Positions 25,668 through 35,684 of a stretch of DNA of 64,000 nt are shown here, piece after piece (position 1 is the stretch's first letter; each line of letters opens with the position of its first letter). The notes below the pieces were generated by a model. It made no database searches. It saw only the letters and a program-made list of their open reading frames with translations, and was not told the DNA's origin. The stretch is taken from positions 57,147,892 through 57,211,891 of the forward strand of contig NC_079208.1 in assembly GCF_026745355.1 (NCBI RefSeq), in the 5' to 3' direction. This stretch comes from Beta vulgaris subsp. vulgaris (taxonomy: Eukaryota > Streptophyta > Magnoliopsida > Caryophyllales > Amaranthaceae). Both the position numbers and the translations under genes were made by a program.

Positions 25668-26283
25668 CTAGGGCGTCTGCCTTGGTATTCTGGTCCCTTG
25701 GGATCTGTTTATGCTGAACTCTTCGAATAACTTGGCTTTGTCTTTGGCTAGCTCTAGGTAAGAGGCCATTTTAGAATCTTTAGCTGCGTACTCTCCATTT
25801 ACCTGGCTTACTATTAGCAACGAATCACTGAAGACACGCAAACTGTTAGCTTTTAAATCATGTGCTAGTGTCATACCTGCTATTAAGGCCTCATATTCAG
25901 CTTCATTGTTGGTAGCTTTAAAATCGCAGCAGATAGCGCGTACTATCATGTCCCCTTGTGGCGACTTTAGCACTATACCTAGACCATCCCTCTGAAGTTT
26001 GAAGATCCATCTACATACAGCTGCCATGAGCCTGATTTACCTACTTTGTTAACTGGCGCACTTCTTCTTCAGCGGTAGCAGCTAAGTCAGGGCTAAAGTC
26101 TGCCACAAAGTCAGCTAGGGCTTGCGATTTTATAGCTGTCCTGGGTAGATACCTAATGTCATGTGCACTCAGGGATATGGCCCATTTGGCCATTCTCCCT
26201 GAATGCTCAGGTTTTCGTAATACTGCTTTGATGGGGTAATTAGTCATAACATGAATGGGGTGAGACTCAAAATAGTGCCTCAC
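25668..26283 (-). pseudogene. RNase H regions of the gypsy element
   Basis: 26041-26283 carries the tail of the ordinary gypsy RNase H (HVMTNYPIKAVLRKPEHSGR, then KWAISLSAHDI). 25668-26027 carries a second, archaeal-type RNase H with NNEAEYEALIAGM and SDSLLIVSQVNGEY. Two RNase H modules in tandem are a known mark of Tat-group elements. Frames are broken at about 26030 and at the 3' end of the second module. Confidence 0.8.
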
Positions 26284-26726
26284 TTACGAGATGCCATATA
26301 TAAAGCTAATACTAACTTTTCAAGTGATGTGTACCTGGTTTCAGCATCCAGCAAGGATTTGCTAACGTAATAAACTGGGAGTTGTTGATTTTCAGCTTCC
26401 CTGGCTAGTACCGCACTTACCGCTTTGCTGCTAACAGCTAGATACAGCTGGAGAGTCTCTCCTGTGGTGGCTTTGATAGAGGGGAGGTTGAGCCAGGTAG
26501 GCCTTCAGATCCTGCAATGCAGCTTCATGCTCATCTGTCCAGTTGAATCCTTTATTCTTTTTTAGCACGTTGTAAAAAAGTGGCACTTGTCGGATGATCT
26601 GGATATGAATCTGTTCAGTGCAGCTACCCTTCCGTCAGCTTCTGGACCTCTTTCAGGTTTCGCGGTGACTGATGTTGATTAGTGCTTGCACTTGGCTGGG
26701 ATTGGCTTCTATTCCTCGCTGGGTGA

Positions 26727-27522
26727 CTATGTAGCCCAAAAACTTGCCTGCTGGGACACCAAGGAACACTTGCTAGGATTGAGCTTCATCCCATACTTCT
26801 TTAAGACTTCAAAGGTTTCTTGCAGGTGGTCCACATGATCCTCTGCTTTCTTTGTTTTGACCAGCATGTCATCTATATAGACTTCCATCGTGTCCCCCAG
26901 CTGCTTCTCGAACATCTTGTTGACTAGCCGCTGGTAGGTGGCACCCGCATTTTTTAGCCCAAAGGGCATTACCTTGTAACAATAGATGCCTCTTTCAGTC
27001 ATGAAGGCGGTCTTTTCTTGGTCTGCAGGATCCATTAGTATCTGATTGTAACCTGAGTACGCATCTAGGAAGTTAGCCTTTCATGGCCAGCTGTAGCGTC
27101 CACTAATGCATCAATATGTGGCAGCGGGAATGGATCTTTGGGCACGCCTTATTGAGATCTGTAAAATCGATGCACACCCGCCATTTGCCATTTTTCTTTC
27201 CAACAACCACCACGTTAGCTAGCCAATCGGGATATTTGACTTCTCGGATTTTGCCAGCTTTGAGTAGCTTGTCCACCTCCTCGTTGACTATCAATTTTCT
27301 TTCTGGAGCAAACTTCCTTCTTTTCTGCTTCACGGGCTTTGAGTTGGGATCGACGTTTAGCTTATGGGTGATGATGTCAGGCTCAATGCCTACCATGTCT
27401 TCATGGCTCCATGCAAAACAGCTTACATTTTTCTTTAAGAATTCAATAATCGCTGCTTTCCTCAGCTGGAGGGATGCCCCAATCTGCACGGTCTGCTCTG
27501 GCTTTGCTGGGTCCAACGCCAC
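26727..27522 (-). pseudogene. Reverse transcriptase of the gypsy element
   Basis: Two frames hold the polymerase. 27103-27522 has the N-terminal part with WLANVVVVGKKNGKWRVCID and DLNKACPK. 26727-27035 has KVMPFGLKNAGATYQRLVN and the catalytic YIDDM. A frame break between 27035 and 27103 removes continuity, so the enzyme cannot be made as one chain. It copied element RNA into DNA. Confidence 0.88.
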
Positions 27523-27576
27523 TTCATCTACATCTTGATCTGTTGGCTTGGCTGGCGCTGGACCTTGCTGTAATTG

Positions 27577-28061
27577 CTAGATAGATTCCTTTTTTGCTTT
27601 TAGAGATATGCTATAGCATTCCCTAGCCAGCTTGCGATCGCCCCTGATTTCTTGTACTCCCCACTTGGTAGGGAATTTAATAGTCTGGTGATAGGTGGAA
27701 GGTACAGCTCGCATTTTGTGGATCCATGGTGTCCCCATTATGATGTTGTATGCTGAGGGACAATCTACCACATTGAACCTGGTTTGGAGGTTGACTCCTT
27801 TTGCATAGGTGGCAATACGATTTCTCCGAGCGTTGTAGCTGGCTCGCCATTGAACCCGAACAGAACGGTTGCTTTCCTGAGGATATCAGCTTCCTGCAGC
27901 CCCATGCTTTCTAGAGCACTTTTGAAAATGATATTAGCTGAGCTGCCATTGTCTATCAGGACTCGCTTCATGAGGCAATTGCTGACGGTGAGAGACACGA
28001 CGAGGCCGTCATGATTATCAGCTTCTTCATCTCCATCTTCTTCGTCGAAGCTGATGGTCAT
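27577..28061 (-). pseudogene. Aspartic protease region of the gypsy element
   Basis: Two overlapping frames. The first (27765-28061) has the active-site context VLIDNGSSANIIF, where the family's D-T/S-G appears as DNGSS. The second (27577-27771) continues with SAYNIIMGTPWIHK, the usual motif between protease and reverse transcriptase in these elements. A frame break at about 27768 separates them. Confidence 0.8.
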
Positions 28062-28192
28062 GCTTCTGAGCTTTTTCTCTTCAGCACTCCTCAGCGGGCT
28101 AGGTGCATTTTGGAACCTTCTCGAGCAAACTCTTGGCTGCAGAGTATGTTAGTCCACATATTTCTGAACCTCCAGAGATAGAATTGATTACC

Positions 28193-28423
28193 TTATCGTG
28201 AGGGGCTCAGGTGGCGGACGAGGCTGTTGCTGGCTGGGGCCAGCTTTATCTTCTTGCTGCCCCTTTTTCCCATCAAGTGCTCGAGATAGCCCTTCTTGAG
28301 CAGCCATGCCACCTCCTTTTTGAGAGCATTGCATTCTTCTGTTCGATGGCCATGGTCGCCATGGTAGCTACACCACTTGGTGGTGTCCTTCTCGCTGTCT
28401 GGTCTGTCGTTTTGCGAGGCCAC
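28193..28423 (-). pseudogene. gag zinc knuckle fragment
   Basis: A 76-residue frame carries CSYHGDHGHRTEEC, a variant CCHC-like nucleic-acid-binding knuckle, followed by a basic tail (KRGSKKIK). It continues gag after a frame break and precedes protease. Confidence 0.75.
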
Positions 28424-28628
28424 CTAACTGTGGTTCCCAGCTTTTCTAATGCGTTTACTACGCCTCCTGCATCCACGTTAAAACAGTAGGAAGCAATGGA
28501 AGGGTAATCATGTTAGATGTTTACCTGTGGCCTTGCTGGCTACGTTATTACTTTCGCGCTTCTGATATGGTGATGGCGCCAATCAGTCTTCTTCTGGTTC
28601 TGGGATTTCCGATCATAGCTAGGCTCGC

Positions 28629-29453
28629 TTACGTACCTGGACGCCTCGTCTCCTCGACACGTATCTCAGCCATAGCTCTGGCCCTGACCTCTTCGAATGT
28701 GCCACATGGGTACCTGGTCAATTCATAATACAATCTAGATTTATAGGTTAGTCCTCTCCTGAATGCTTCGATAGCTGTGGGAACATCCAGGTTCTTGACA
28801 GAGATCATTTCCTTGTTGAATCGATCTAGGTACTGCCTCACAGCTTCATTGGCTTTCTGGGTGATGCGGTACAAGTCGCCGGTGTGCTTCTCTAGGATTC
28901 TGCTGCTTGCAAACTGCATATAAAACTTGTTAATTAAAGCAGCAAAATTTTGAATGCTACCTGGCTTAAGACTTATCAGCCATTGTAAAGCAGGTCCAGA
29001 TAGGGTGGCCCCGAAGGACTTGCACATGGTGGCTTCTAGCAGATGCTCAGGAATGGACAGAGTCCACATCTTCTGTTTATATTGAGCCACATGGTCATAG
29101 GGATCCGCAGCTCCATCATACAGCTTGTGAGGCTGGGTCACGTTGATCTTTTTGGGAATCCTGGCTCTTGCGATTTCTTCCACGAAGGGGGATTGGGCGT
29201 AGCCATCAGGAGATTCTTCAGCCACAGGGGTAGGTGCTCCAGGTAGCTTCGTCAGCATGCGAAGTATTTTCCTGTTCTGAGATTCTAGGAGCGCCATTTT
29301 CCTGGCTGTGGGATCAGCTTCATCTGCTTCATCGTCGGATCTAGCTGCTCCATCTTCACCTTCGCTGGCCTCGGAATCTTCGAGATTAAGCGCTTTAGGA
29401 ATTATGTTCCGGATACGCTGTTTGGGTGTTTTGTTACTTTTGACAGAGTCCAA
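28629..29453 (-). pseudogene. gag of the gypsy element
   Basis: An open frame of 274 residues holds the capsid-type retrotransposon gag domain at about residues 95-255: KLYDGAADPYDHVAQYKQKM, then PALQWLISLKPGSI and YLDRFNKEM. The N-terminal 80 residues are acidic and Asp/Glu-rich (SEASEGEDG). The frame ends before the zinc knuckle, which appears downstream in a separate piece, so gag is broken relative to a working polyprotein. It would coat the element's RNA in cytoplasmic particles. Confidence 0.85.
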
Positions 29454-29616
29454 CTCTTTCTGAGGCTGTCAATGGTCTGCTGGGCCTCAGATTGAGTGCG
29501 GTGAAGGTCCTCTGAGCCTTCAGCAAAGCCGCTTTCATTGCCTCAGCAGAATCGTCAGCCATTTCAAAGTTGGGTTGAAGTGTTTCTTTTGGGATTTTGA
29601 TGAGAGTTTAGCTGTA

Positions 29617-29636
29617 GAGCCCCACGGTGGGCGCCA
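29617..29636 (-). other. Primer binding site of the gypsy element
   Basis: On the minus strand, three bases inside the 5' LTR, the sequence TGGCGCCCACCGTGGGGC begins. A TGGCGCC-type tRNA primer site is common among plant gypsy elements. It fixes the orientation as minus. Confidence 0.85.
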
Positions 29637-29639
29637 AAC

Positions 29640-30277
29640 TGTTTATGCCAAATTCTGATCAGGCAGAACTTAGCTGAGGATCTACAGCTAATGGAGATGC
29701 AATAACAAGATGCTAGCTACGAAATTAAAGAGATGCAAGAGAAACAGAACACCAAGAAATGGTGACGCGGAAAACCCCAAGAAGAGGGTAAAAACCGCGG
29801 GTGGAATTGAGTCCACCAATCCACTATGTAGGAAGATTACAACTTATAGCTAGCAGCTAGCAGCTTGTAGCTTATACTAAATACACTTGTGAATATTTGT
29901 GAAAGTAAATGGAAGTGTTCTAATGTAAGCAATGTTAATGAACTGCCTTTCCCCAATACTTCTACTCCTATTTATATCCATACATTTATTGTAACGTTGC
30001 TTTACATGTTTACGTTGCATAACTAATCTCCTAATATGATGCCATGATCTCCTAATATCAAGGAGTATCTCCACTTCTGCTTAATGACTTTGTCAACCCT
30101 ATTTTGTAGGCGCAACAGCATTATTTGACTTGATCTTGATCAGTATCCAATGCTCTTTGAATCAAATTTATTCAACTCCCTTCGTTCCTGCTTGCTGTAG
30201 CTGCTACCTGATAACTTCTAGCTGGGACGGATCTATATCCTGCAGATTCAGCTTAGCAAGATTTTTAGGACATAACA
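29640..30277 (-). repeat. 5' LTR of the gypsy element
   Basis: 638 bp, same ends as the left copy. The minus strand carries TATAAATAG (rc at 29968-29976), the likely promoter of the element. The close match between LTRs implies a fairly recent insertion. Confidence 0.95.
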
Positions 30278-30877
30278 TTGAGTTGTACATTAATGAAATT
30301 ATTAGATGGAATTATCAGAAGATTCATTTTTGTTTCTTGGTAAATGGATGATAATTTGTCAATACACTAGAATGAAATAAATTTAATTTTGTCAATTCCC
30401 TATGATGAGAATATTACTAGAATAGCCATGGTATTGTTTAACTAGTCACTCCTATCTAGACTCAATACATACTAGAATTTATGTCGTCCTAAAGTAATAC
30501 TCGCTATGTTCTTATTTGGTAGTTACACTTTTCCTTTCATGCTTACCCGTGTAAATTTTTGAGCATTCATATATTTAGTTATGTATCCGTAAAAATATAA
30601 AAAGTTTATTTTGAAAATATACAATATCAATGCAAGGTGAATCAATTAAGATCTCAAATGATTATTTTTCTACGTATAATACACCAATGATGGTCAAAGT
30701 AGCGAACGTTAATAGTGTTAAAATACCAATTATAACTTCTTAAAAACGCCGGGGGAGGACGAGAGATGGGGAGTAGATTGTTTTCAAGATTAACTTAACT
30801 TGATTTTTCCATATTACCCTTGATGATAGAATTCTAATGGCAGATTGCATTTGGACAAAATTGCGACAGAGACGTGT

Positions 30878-31151
30878 TTCCTCCATTCCACTATTATTGC
30901 AACATCACCCTTGGCATAACTTAAGAAAGTCAAGTTTTTTTTTTATTCATAGGAGCCACGAAGGCAGTACAAAGTCCACAACACTTCAATCTTAACCACT
31001 AGGCTAAGACATCCTTGGTACTTAAGAAAGTCAAGTAAAGAGGAGAGAGATTAAAGTAGATAAAAAAAAGTGGAACTCATATGGTAGGAGAAAAATAGAG
31101 TCAAGAAGTTACCAGATATGAGAAATGTTGCAATTAAAGTGAATTTTCCAT
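30878..31151. mobile_element. Degenerate Stowaway-like MITE split by a SINE
   Basis: The left end has CCACTATTATTGCAACAT and the right end reverse-complemented has TTCACTTTAATTGCAACAT. The interior contains the SINE at 30935-31019. The outer ends are eroded. Confidence 0.6.
30935..31019 (-). mobile_element. Short tRNA-derived SINE with perfect target duplication
   Basis: A 16-bp direct repeat ACTTAAGAAAGTCAAG flanks it exactly (30919-30934, 31020-31035). On the minus strand the 85-bp insert has an A-box-like GTCTTAGCCTAGTGGTTAAG (30991-31010) and ends in a poly(A) run. These are marks of LINE-mediated retrotransposition. No B box is evident, so it is short or internally deleted. Confidence 0.8.
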
Positions 31152-31523
31152 CAAAAATATTAGCTAACACAATGAGGTGTATCATGGAAATTTACTCAAT
31201 TCCTCAAAATTGACCCTTGATCAGATGTGACTTATCAGATCTTGCGAATAAAATCTCATGATGAGCTACTTGAAGGTAGTCTGCCAATAAATTTTTCACT
31301 TATATTTTGCAACTAGTAGCAAAAATGGCCATACTAAGAATTTTTATTTCATACAGTGGTTGTCTAAATCAGAAAATCATACTAATTCAATCTTTTACAA
31401 GAACTCTTTAGTAGCAGCAACTTCTTGAGCTCAAGTGATGAATAAGTTCTGATCTTCGACTTAACTGTCGCTTCGGTTCGGCTTGTCAGAAACAAGAGTG
31501 GCCTGTTTTCAGTTCCAATTCTG

Positions 31524-33037
31524 CTATTTAGAACTCTATAAATAAACAGTTAATAATATGCTTGAAATAAGGTATGTTTGGCTCAAATTTCTGAGGTTAC
31601 CTGATCATCTGCAGATGGTATCCAGTCATTAGTTGCTGGATTTCCCTTGCTAGAAGCATGATGAGTAAGGTCTGTATCAGGGGAAATGTAGTATTTTTCC
31701 CCATTGTCATTTTCCATCTTGATGAACCCTTTTCCTGTCTGTAAATGTTCATATTTATCAGTTAATACTAAGAACTACTCGCTCTGTGCCATAATGTTAT
31801 CGCATCTTTGTTTTTTCGATATCTTCAATACATGTAGACTCTTGAAATTCTCAATTACTTATTAGTAAAACTAAAATCAAAAGGTCATACTTCCTCCGTT
31901 TCATATTACTCGCTACACTTTTCAATTCACGGACTCCTAGGCAATATTTGGAGAAGAAAGAGATAGAGAGTAAAAAGAAACGGGATCCATGTGAGAGGAG
32001 AGAGAGAGTTTATTGGACAAAAAGGATGTGTAGCAAGTAATGTGAAACTTCCCATAATAGAAAGTGTAGCGAGTATTTTAAAACGGAGGAAGTATTTTAC
32101 AAAAACACAAGGAAGCGAATTTTATAAGACCACTTTACTTATTTTACTCTTGTACGTATATTATCCACCATATACATTCAAAGTTTTTAAACTTTTATCA
32201 ACTGAAAGAATAAAGGAAAAGAACATAATGTAACGACTAACTAGGGTGTTTCTTATTCTGAAAGTCGAAATTCAATCTGATTCAATCCAAATTTCAAATC
32301 TATTTGTTATAGAGCTAGATGATTCCGAAATAAATTGATAAAAAAAATCTATTACCGAAATTCCAATTATAGGTTACAAATAGAAATAACGCACCATCTA
32401 AAAGTCACATACCGTGTGATGTTGTTTATCCACACAATTTAGATCCTTGTAATAATCTGTCTCTGTAAACTCCTCACTCACTTGGCTTCCATCGTTAACC
32501 TCCTGTTTGCAACAACAACAACAACAAGATATTAAGGTGGCAAATTTTTTGTAAAACTATAATACATGATACTATCATAATTTTTTTTGATTAGGAAAGA
32601 TAATTGGTACGAATACCAATCTCTGTTAGGCTACTAGCCTGCAGGAAAACACCAGCTCAGATGTACTCCACTAAGCTACCACCTCTCCTTCATACATGAT
32701 ACTACTATCATAATACTAGTATGCATTATACTCTCCGCCAAAACATTATACATTAGTGTAATTTAAACTAGCAACGTGACAACTATATTCGGACAAAACT
32801 TTGACGATCAAGCACCTGAGGATCATTTTCAAGCCGTTGAAACTCGACGTATTCCGGGATTAAGGTAGCAGTGTTGTTAGCATCAACATAATTGGAAGAA
32901 TACTCGCTTCTTTGAGGCTTAGTGTGACGTTTTGGTGCTAATCCATCAAAATGTTCCTTGGTTTCTTCGGCTATTTTCTCTTCTTCCTCTTTACTCAAGT
33001 GTGTATCACTTCTATTTGGCCTGCTTGAAGACTCCAT
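31524..33037 (-). CDS. MEE59: MEE59-like small protein, four exons
   Basis: Minus-strand exons are 33037-32816, 32502-32413, 31738-31601 and 31535-31524, all with GT-AG sites and phase 0, giving 462 nt and 153 residues. The ATG at 33037 is chosen over an in-frame upstream ATG (33085) because MESSSRPNRSD fits the family N-terminus. Conserved-looking blocks are APKRHTKPQRSEYSS (residues 34-48), TDYYKDLNCVDKQHHT (about 89-104), TGKGFIK and NPATNDWIPS. It resembles Arabidopsis MATERNAL EFFECT EMBRYO ARREST 59, a small protein of unknown biochemical role. The last coding exon is only four codons (SSK and stop). There is no signal peptide or membrane segment. Intron 1 holds a SINE and intron 2 a MITE. 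Gene identity is from memory of the family. Confidence 0.75.
31890..32092. mobile_element. Stowaway-type MITE in the MEE59-like gene
   Basis: The left end is CTTCCTCCGTTTCATATTAC and the right end reverse-complemented starts CTTCCTCCGTTTTAAAATAC; both continue TCGCTACACTTT. TA flanks each side (31888-31889, 32093-32094). It lies in intron 2. Confidence 0.85.
32581..32691 (-). mobile_element. tRNA-derived SINE in intron 1 of the MEE59-like gene
   Basis: Flanks repeat ATACATGATACTATCATAA (32562-32580) and, with three extra bases, at 32692-32713. On the minus strand GGTAGCTTAGTGGAG (32666-32680) is an A-box match, ATTGGTATTCGTACC (32606-32620) a B-box match, and the 3' end is poly(A). It lies in the same orientation as its host gene. 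Confidence 0.75.
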
Positions 33038-33711
33038 TCTCTGTCTCTCTCTTGAAAAGATAAATGATTTTATGATATGATACAAGTATGATGAAATAAG
33101 ATAAGGTTCAAGGACTATATAATTGTAAGGAAGATATTTTGGATGGAGTTATGAAAATATCAAGGAACAACTTGTTGGAAGAAATTTATTTCAATGAAAT
33201 GAAGTGAATAAGATGTCATTGTACGAGTGGCTGGCTTTGTTCATTGTTAAGTTTGGTTGGTGGGGTGGGGGTGATCTTGCTCTTTGTATCAGTCACGATC
33301 TTTGGTCCCATGTCTTCATGGTGATGATTTTGTGTGCTTGTTTTACATTTGATCGTTGTAAAGGAGGGATGATATTGATAGGAGATCAATATGGAAGGCA
33401 ATTTTGTCATTTCGAATATTTTTTGGAGATAGATTGGAAAGTTAAAGCGACACTTTGAAAATCTTAGGAGTCGCATTTATATATAGGAGCGTAATGTAGA
33501 GGGCAATCTAGTTGTTTTAGTGATGATATTTAAAAAGTTCTAAAAAATTATATCTTCAACGTGTTCATAGTAGTTGAAGGTATGCTTAGGTTCTTGACCA
33601 AGTGAAAACCCATATGCTACTCGTAAGCATTAGTATGATTAGTAGGGCTATTACGGAGTTTTTAACACTCCAATAGAGCTAATGATAATATTGTCCATAT
33701 TTTAATGGTTA
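33038..33711. other. Upstream region of the MEE59-like gene
   Basis: This is non-coding sequence between the MEE59-like start codon and the next transposon. Short open frames on both strands around 33204-33476 overlap each other and show no family features. A promoter for the minus-strand gene must lie near 33040-33300, but I see no certain TATA box. Confidence 0.35.
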
Positions 33712-33719
33712 TTTTACAA

Positions 33720-34522
33720 CATGGTTGCTAAACGCAGCTTCACTTTACTAACGTAGCCTTAAAAAAAACCCAAAAAACCCTTATTATCATATTCTTTCTA
33801 AAAAAAACCCTTTTTCTCTCTAAAAATATTCTCCTCCTCTCTAACTGTTATATAAAAAACTTCATCGAAGATCTACAAATTTTAATTTGATATTCAATGG
33901 ACCATAATTTTGACCTAATCGAATTTCAATCTGATGTAAGTTGTGAATTTTTTTTCGTAATTATGATGCAGGTTGTGAATTTCTTTTCGCAGATTCAAGT
34001 TGTAAATTTTTTTTCGTAATGTCTGTTTCGTGTAGACTACACGAAACAGATGATTCCGTTTCGTGTAATTACACGAAACAATTGATTCTGTTTCGTGTGG
34101 ACTATACGAAACAGATGATTCTGTTTCGTGTGGACTACATTCTGTTTCGTGCAATCTGCACGAAACAATTGGATCTGTTTCGTGCCACCTTGCACGAAAT
34201 ACCAGTATTCCCTTCGAAATTCTGAAAGAAAGTTGGACGAAATTAAAAAAACTTATTCGCTTGATATTGAACCCGAAATGGTATAAGATCTAGTCATTTA
34301 TCAATTTTCCAACATTTTCGAAAAGATTGAAGAGCTTGGAAACGAATTTGGGGTATAATGGTGGACGAATTTGTGAAATTTCGTGAACCAGAAATCTTCG
34401 AAGAGGAAGAGGGTGATGAGAGAGGAGAGGAAGAGGAAGAAATGAGTTCTGAGTGAATAAGGGTAATTTTGGAATTTAGATGGGTTGTACATGGTAAATG
34501 AAAGTTGCATTTAGCAACCCCC
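33720..34522. mobile_element. 803-bp TIR element with 8-bp target duplication
   Basis: Left GGTTGCTAAACGCAGCTT and right (rc) GGTTGCTAAATGCAACTT form inverted ends with two mismatches. TTTTACAA flanks both sides (33712-33719, 34523-34530), an 8-bp duplication as in hAT, or 9 bp with one mismatch as in Mutator. It has no transposase; the interior holds a TATA-like string, Arg/Lys-poor low-complexity DNA and a palindrome array. Confidence 0.7.
34024..34199. repeat. Array of GTTTCGTG...CACGAAAC hairpin units
   Basis: Units with the arms TGTTTCGTG and CACGAAACA and a loop of 5-8 bases follow each other at about 32-33 bp spacing, separated by (a/t)GATTC-type spacers. About five units, some with only one arm. 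Loops differ between units (tagacta, taatta, tggacta, caatctg). Confidence 0.85.
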
Positions 34523-34640
34523 TTTTACAATGACGGGTTTCAAAAATGAAAATGAAAATCAAGAGTTTTAACAAAAAAGTTTGATTGCATGAAAGTGTAT
34601 GCGAGTTTGGTAAAGCATTCACGAGTTGCTTTATTTTTGC

Positions 34641-35256
34641 TAGAGATGGCCAATAGTGCGAGCCAATCCAGTCCAATCTATCTCGTGGGTCGTGTGGGTT
34701 GGGCCCATGAAAAGCCCGATCCAGCTCAACTCGAACCGTGAAATTGGTGGGTAGGTCGTGGGGCAGATTTTTGTAGCCCAACTCATCCCACTAAATCCTG
34801 CTACTAAAACCTCTCAGCCCAGACCACGAAACCGGTCCAGCTCGATCGATGAAACGGACCAGTTCAGGCCAAGTAAATATTCAACTAAATTGTGTATATT
34901 TTAATCGAATTGTATATATTTTGACCAAATTGCATACTTATATTATAATTCAATCAAATTCAAAAATAATGATATTATTCATTAAAATTGTATATATTTT
35001 AATTCATTTTAAAGGTTTTATGTAACAATAATGAAAAAATTCAATGATTTAATAATTTTGAAAAAAAAAAATCATGTCGGCCTGCTAAGCCCACGAAATG
35101 CCAGAATCACTTCGCGAACCGTGAAAATCTATAAGAGATCGGTGTGGGCCAAGATTTTTCAACCCATGAACCAGCCCGCCCAAACCATGAAATCCCAGCC
35201 CAGCCCACTACGACCCGTGGCTCGGCCCACCCAGCCCGCACTAGTGGCCATCACTA
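34641..35256. mobile_element. hAT-type non-autonomous element
   Basis: The left end TAGAGATGGCCAATAGTGCG pairs with the right end, rc TAGTGATGGCCACTAGTGCG. Flanks atttttgc (34633-34640) and atttcttc (35257-35264) are an 8-bp duplication with two mismatches. The interior is rich in gcccg/cgggc phrases. It is 616 bp and non-coding. Confidence 0.75.
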
Positions 35257-35264
35257 ATTTCTTC

Positions 35265-35684
35265 CCCTGTCCCTTAAGGTACCAGCTGATAGAATTAGGT
35301 CCGCTTGTTCCTGCTCGATAAGGGTCATAACTCGATCCGGCAATTTCATTAGACCTCGAATGCACAAGCAAGACGAATCTCTTTATATACGCAATTTCGA
35401 ATAGCGTAGCGTAAGAAAGGTGCATTAACGGTTAATATGTTGTAACCACTTTTACTTTTTTGTTGTTTCGCAATCTCCAGGGAATGATACCCTATAGCTT
35501 TACTGTTACAAGTCAATAGGAAATGATATCGAACACCCTGGCTGCCTTCTTCAAATCTAAATAGCCTCACTTTTCGCCTTGGCTCGGAGCATAGGTGGAA
35601 GCCAGTCGAAAGAACAATGAATAGAATTCTCTGCCATTAGATTACCTTCAATGAATTGACTTAGATCTTCTTAAGATCGATCTG
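35265..35684. other. Atypical single-copy block left of the satellite
   Basis: This 420-bp stretch has balanced composition and strings such as gctcggagcataggtggaagccag unlike the AT-rich surroundings. It has the feel of organelle-derived DNA (possibly mitochondrial), but I cannot name a source gene. It abuts the first satellite monomer. Confidence 0.3.

Larger units (their letters stand above)
20867..30277 (-). mobile_element. Ty3/gypsy LTR retrotransposon, Tat-like
   Basis: This 9.4-kb element is complete in structure but decayed in coding sequence. It is flanked by a 5-bp target duplication ttgag (20862-20866 and 30278-30282), and its LTRs start TG and end CA. Reading on the minus strand the order is 5' LTR, primer site, gag, zinc knuckle, protease, reverse transcriptase, RNase H, integrase, accessory region with an antisense gene, polypurine-like tract, 3' LTR. 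The gypsy order RT-RH-IN, a second RNase H of the archaeal-like kind (SDSLLIVSQVNG) and the antisense gene after integrase suggest the Tat group; that assignment is inference. It lies 77 bp beyond the SKI2 stop codon, so it splits the presumed SKI2 3' UTR. Confidence 0.93.
30283..31523. other. Region between the gypsy element and the MEE59-like gene
   Basis: The first part, from 30283, is presumably the displaced SKI2 3' UTR; a GAAATAAAT at about 30374 could serve as poly(A) signal. After it come degenerate transposon pieces: a weak inverted-repeat pair around 30500-30745 and a MITE with an inner SINE at 30878-31151. There is no coding region. Confidence 0.45.

Noticed and set aside
33204..33476. 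Overlapping frames of 84 and 86 codons on opposite strands
   Set aside because: No family features, mutual overlap, and position in the presumed promoter of the MEE59-like gene.
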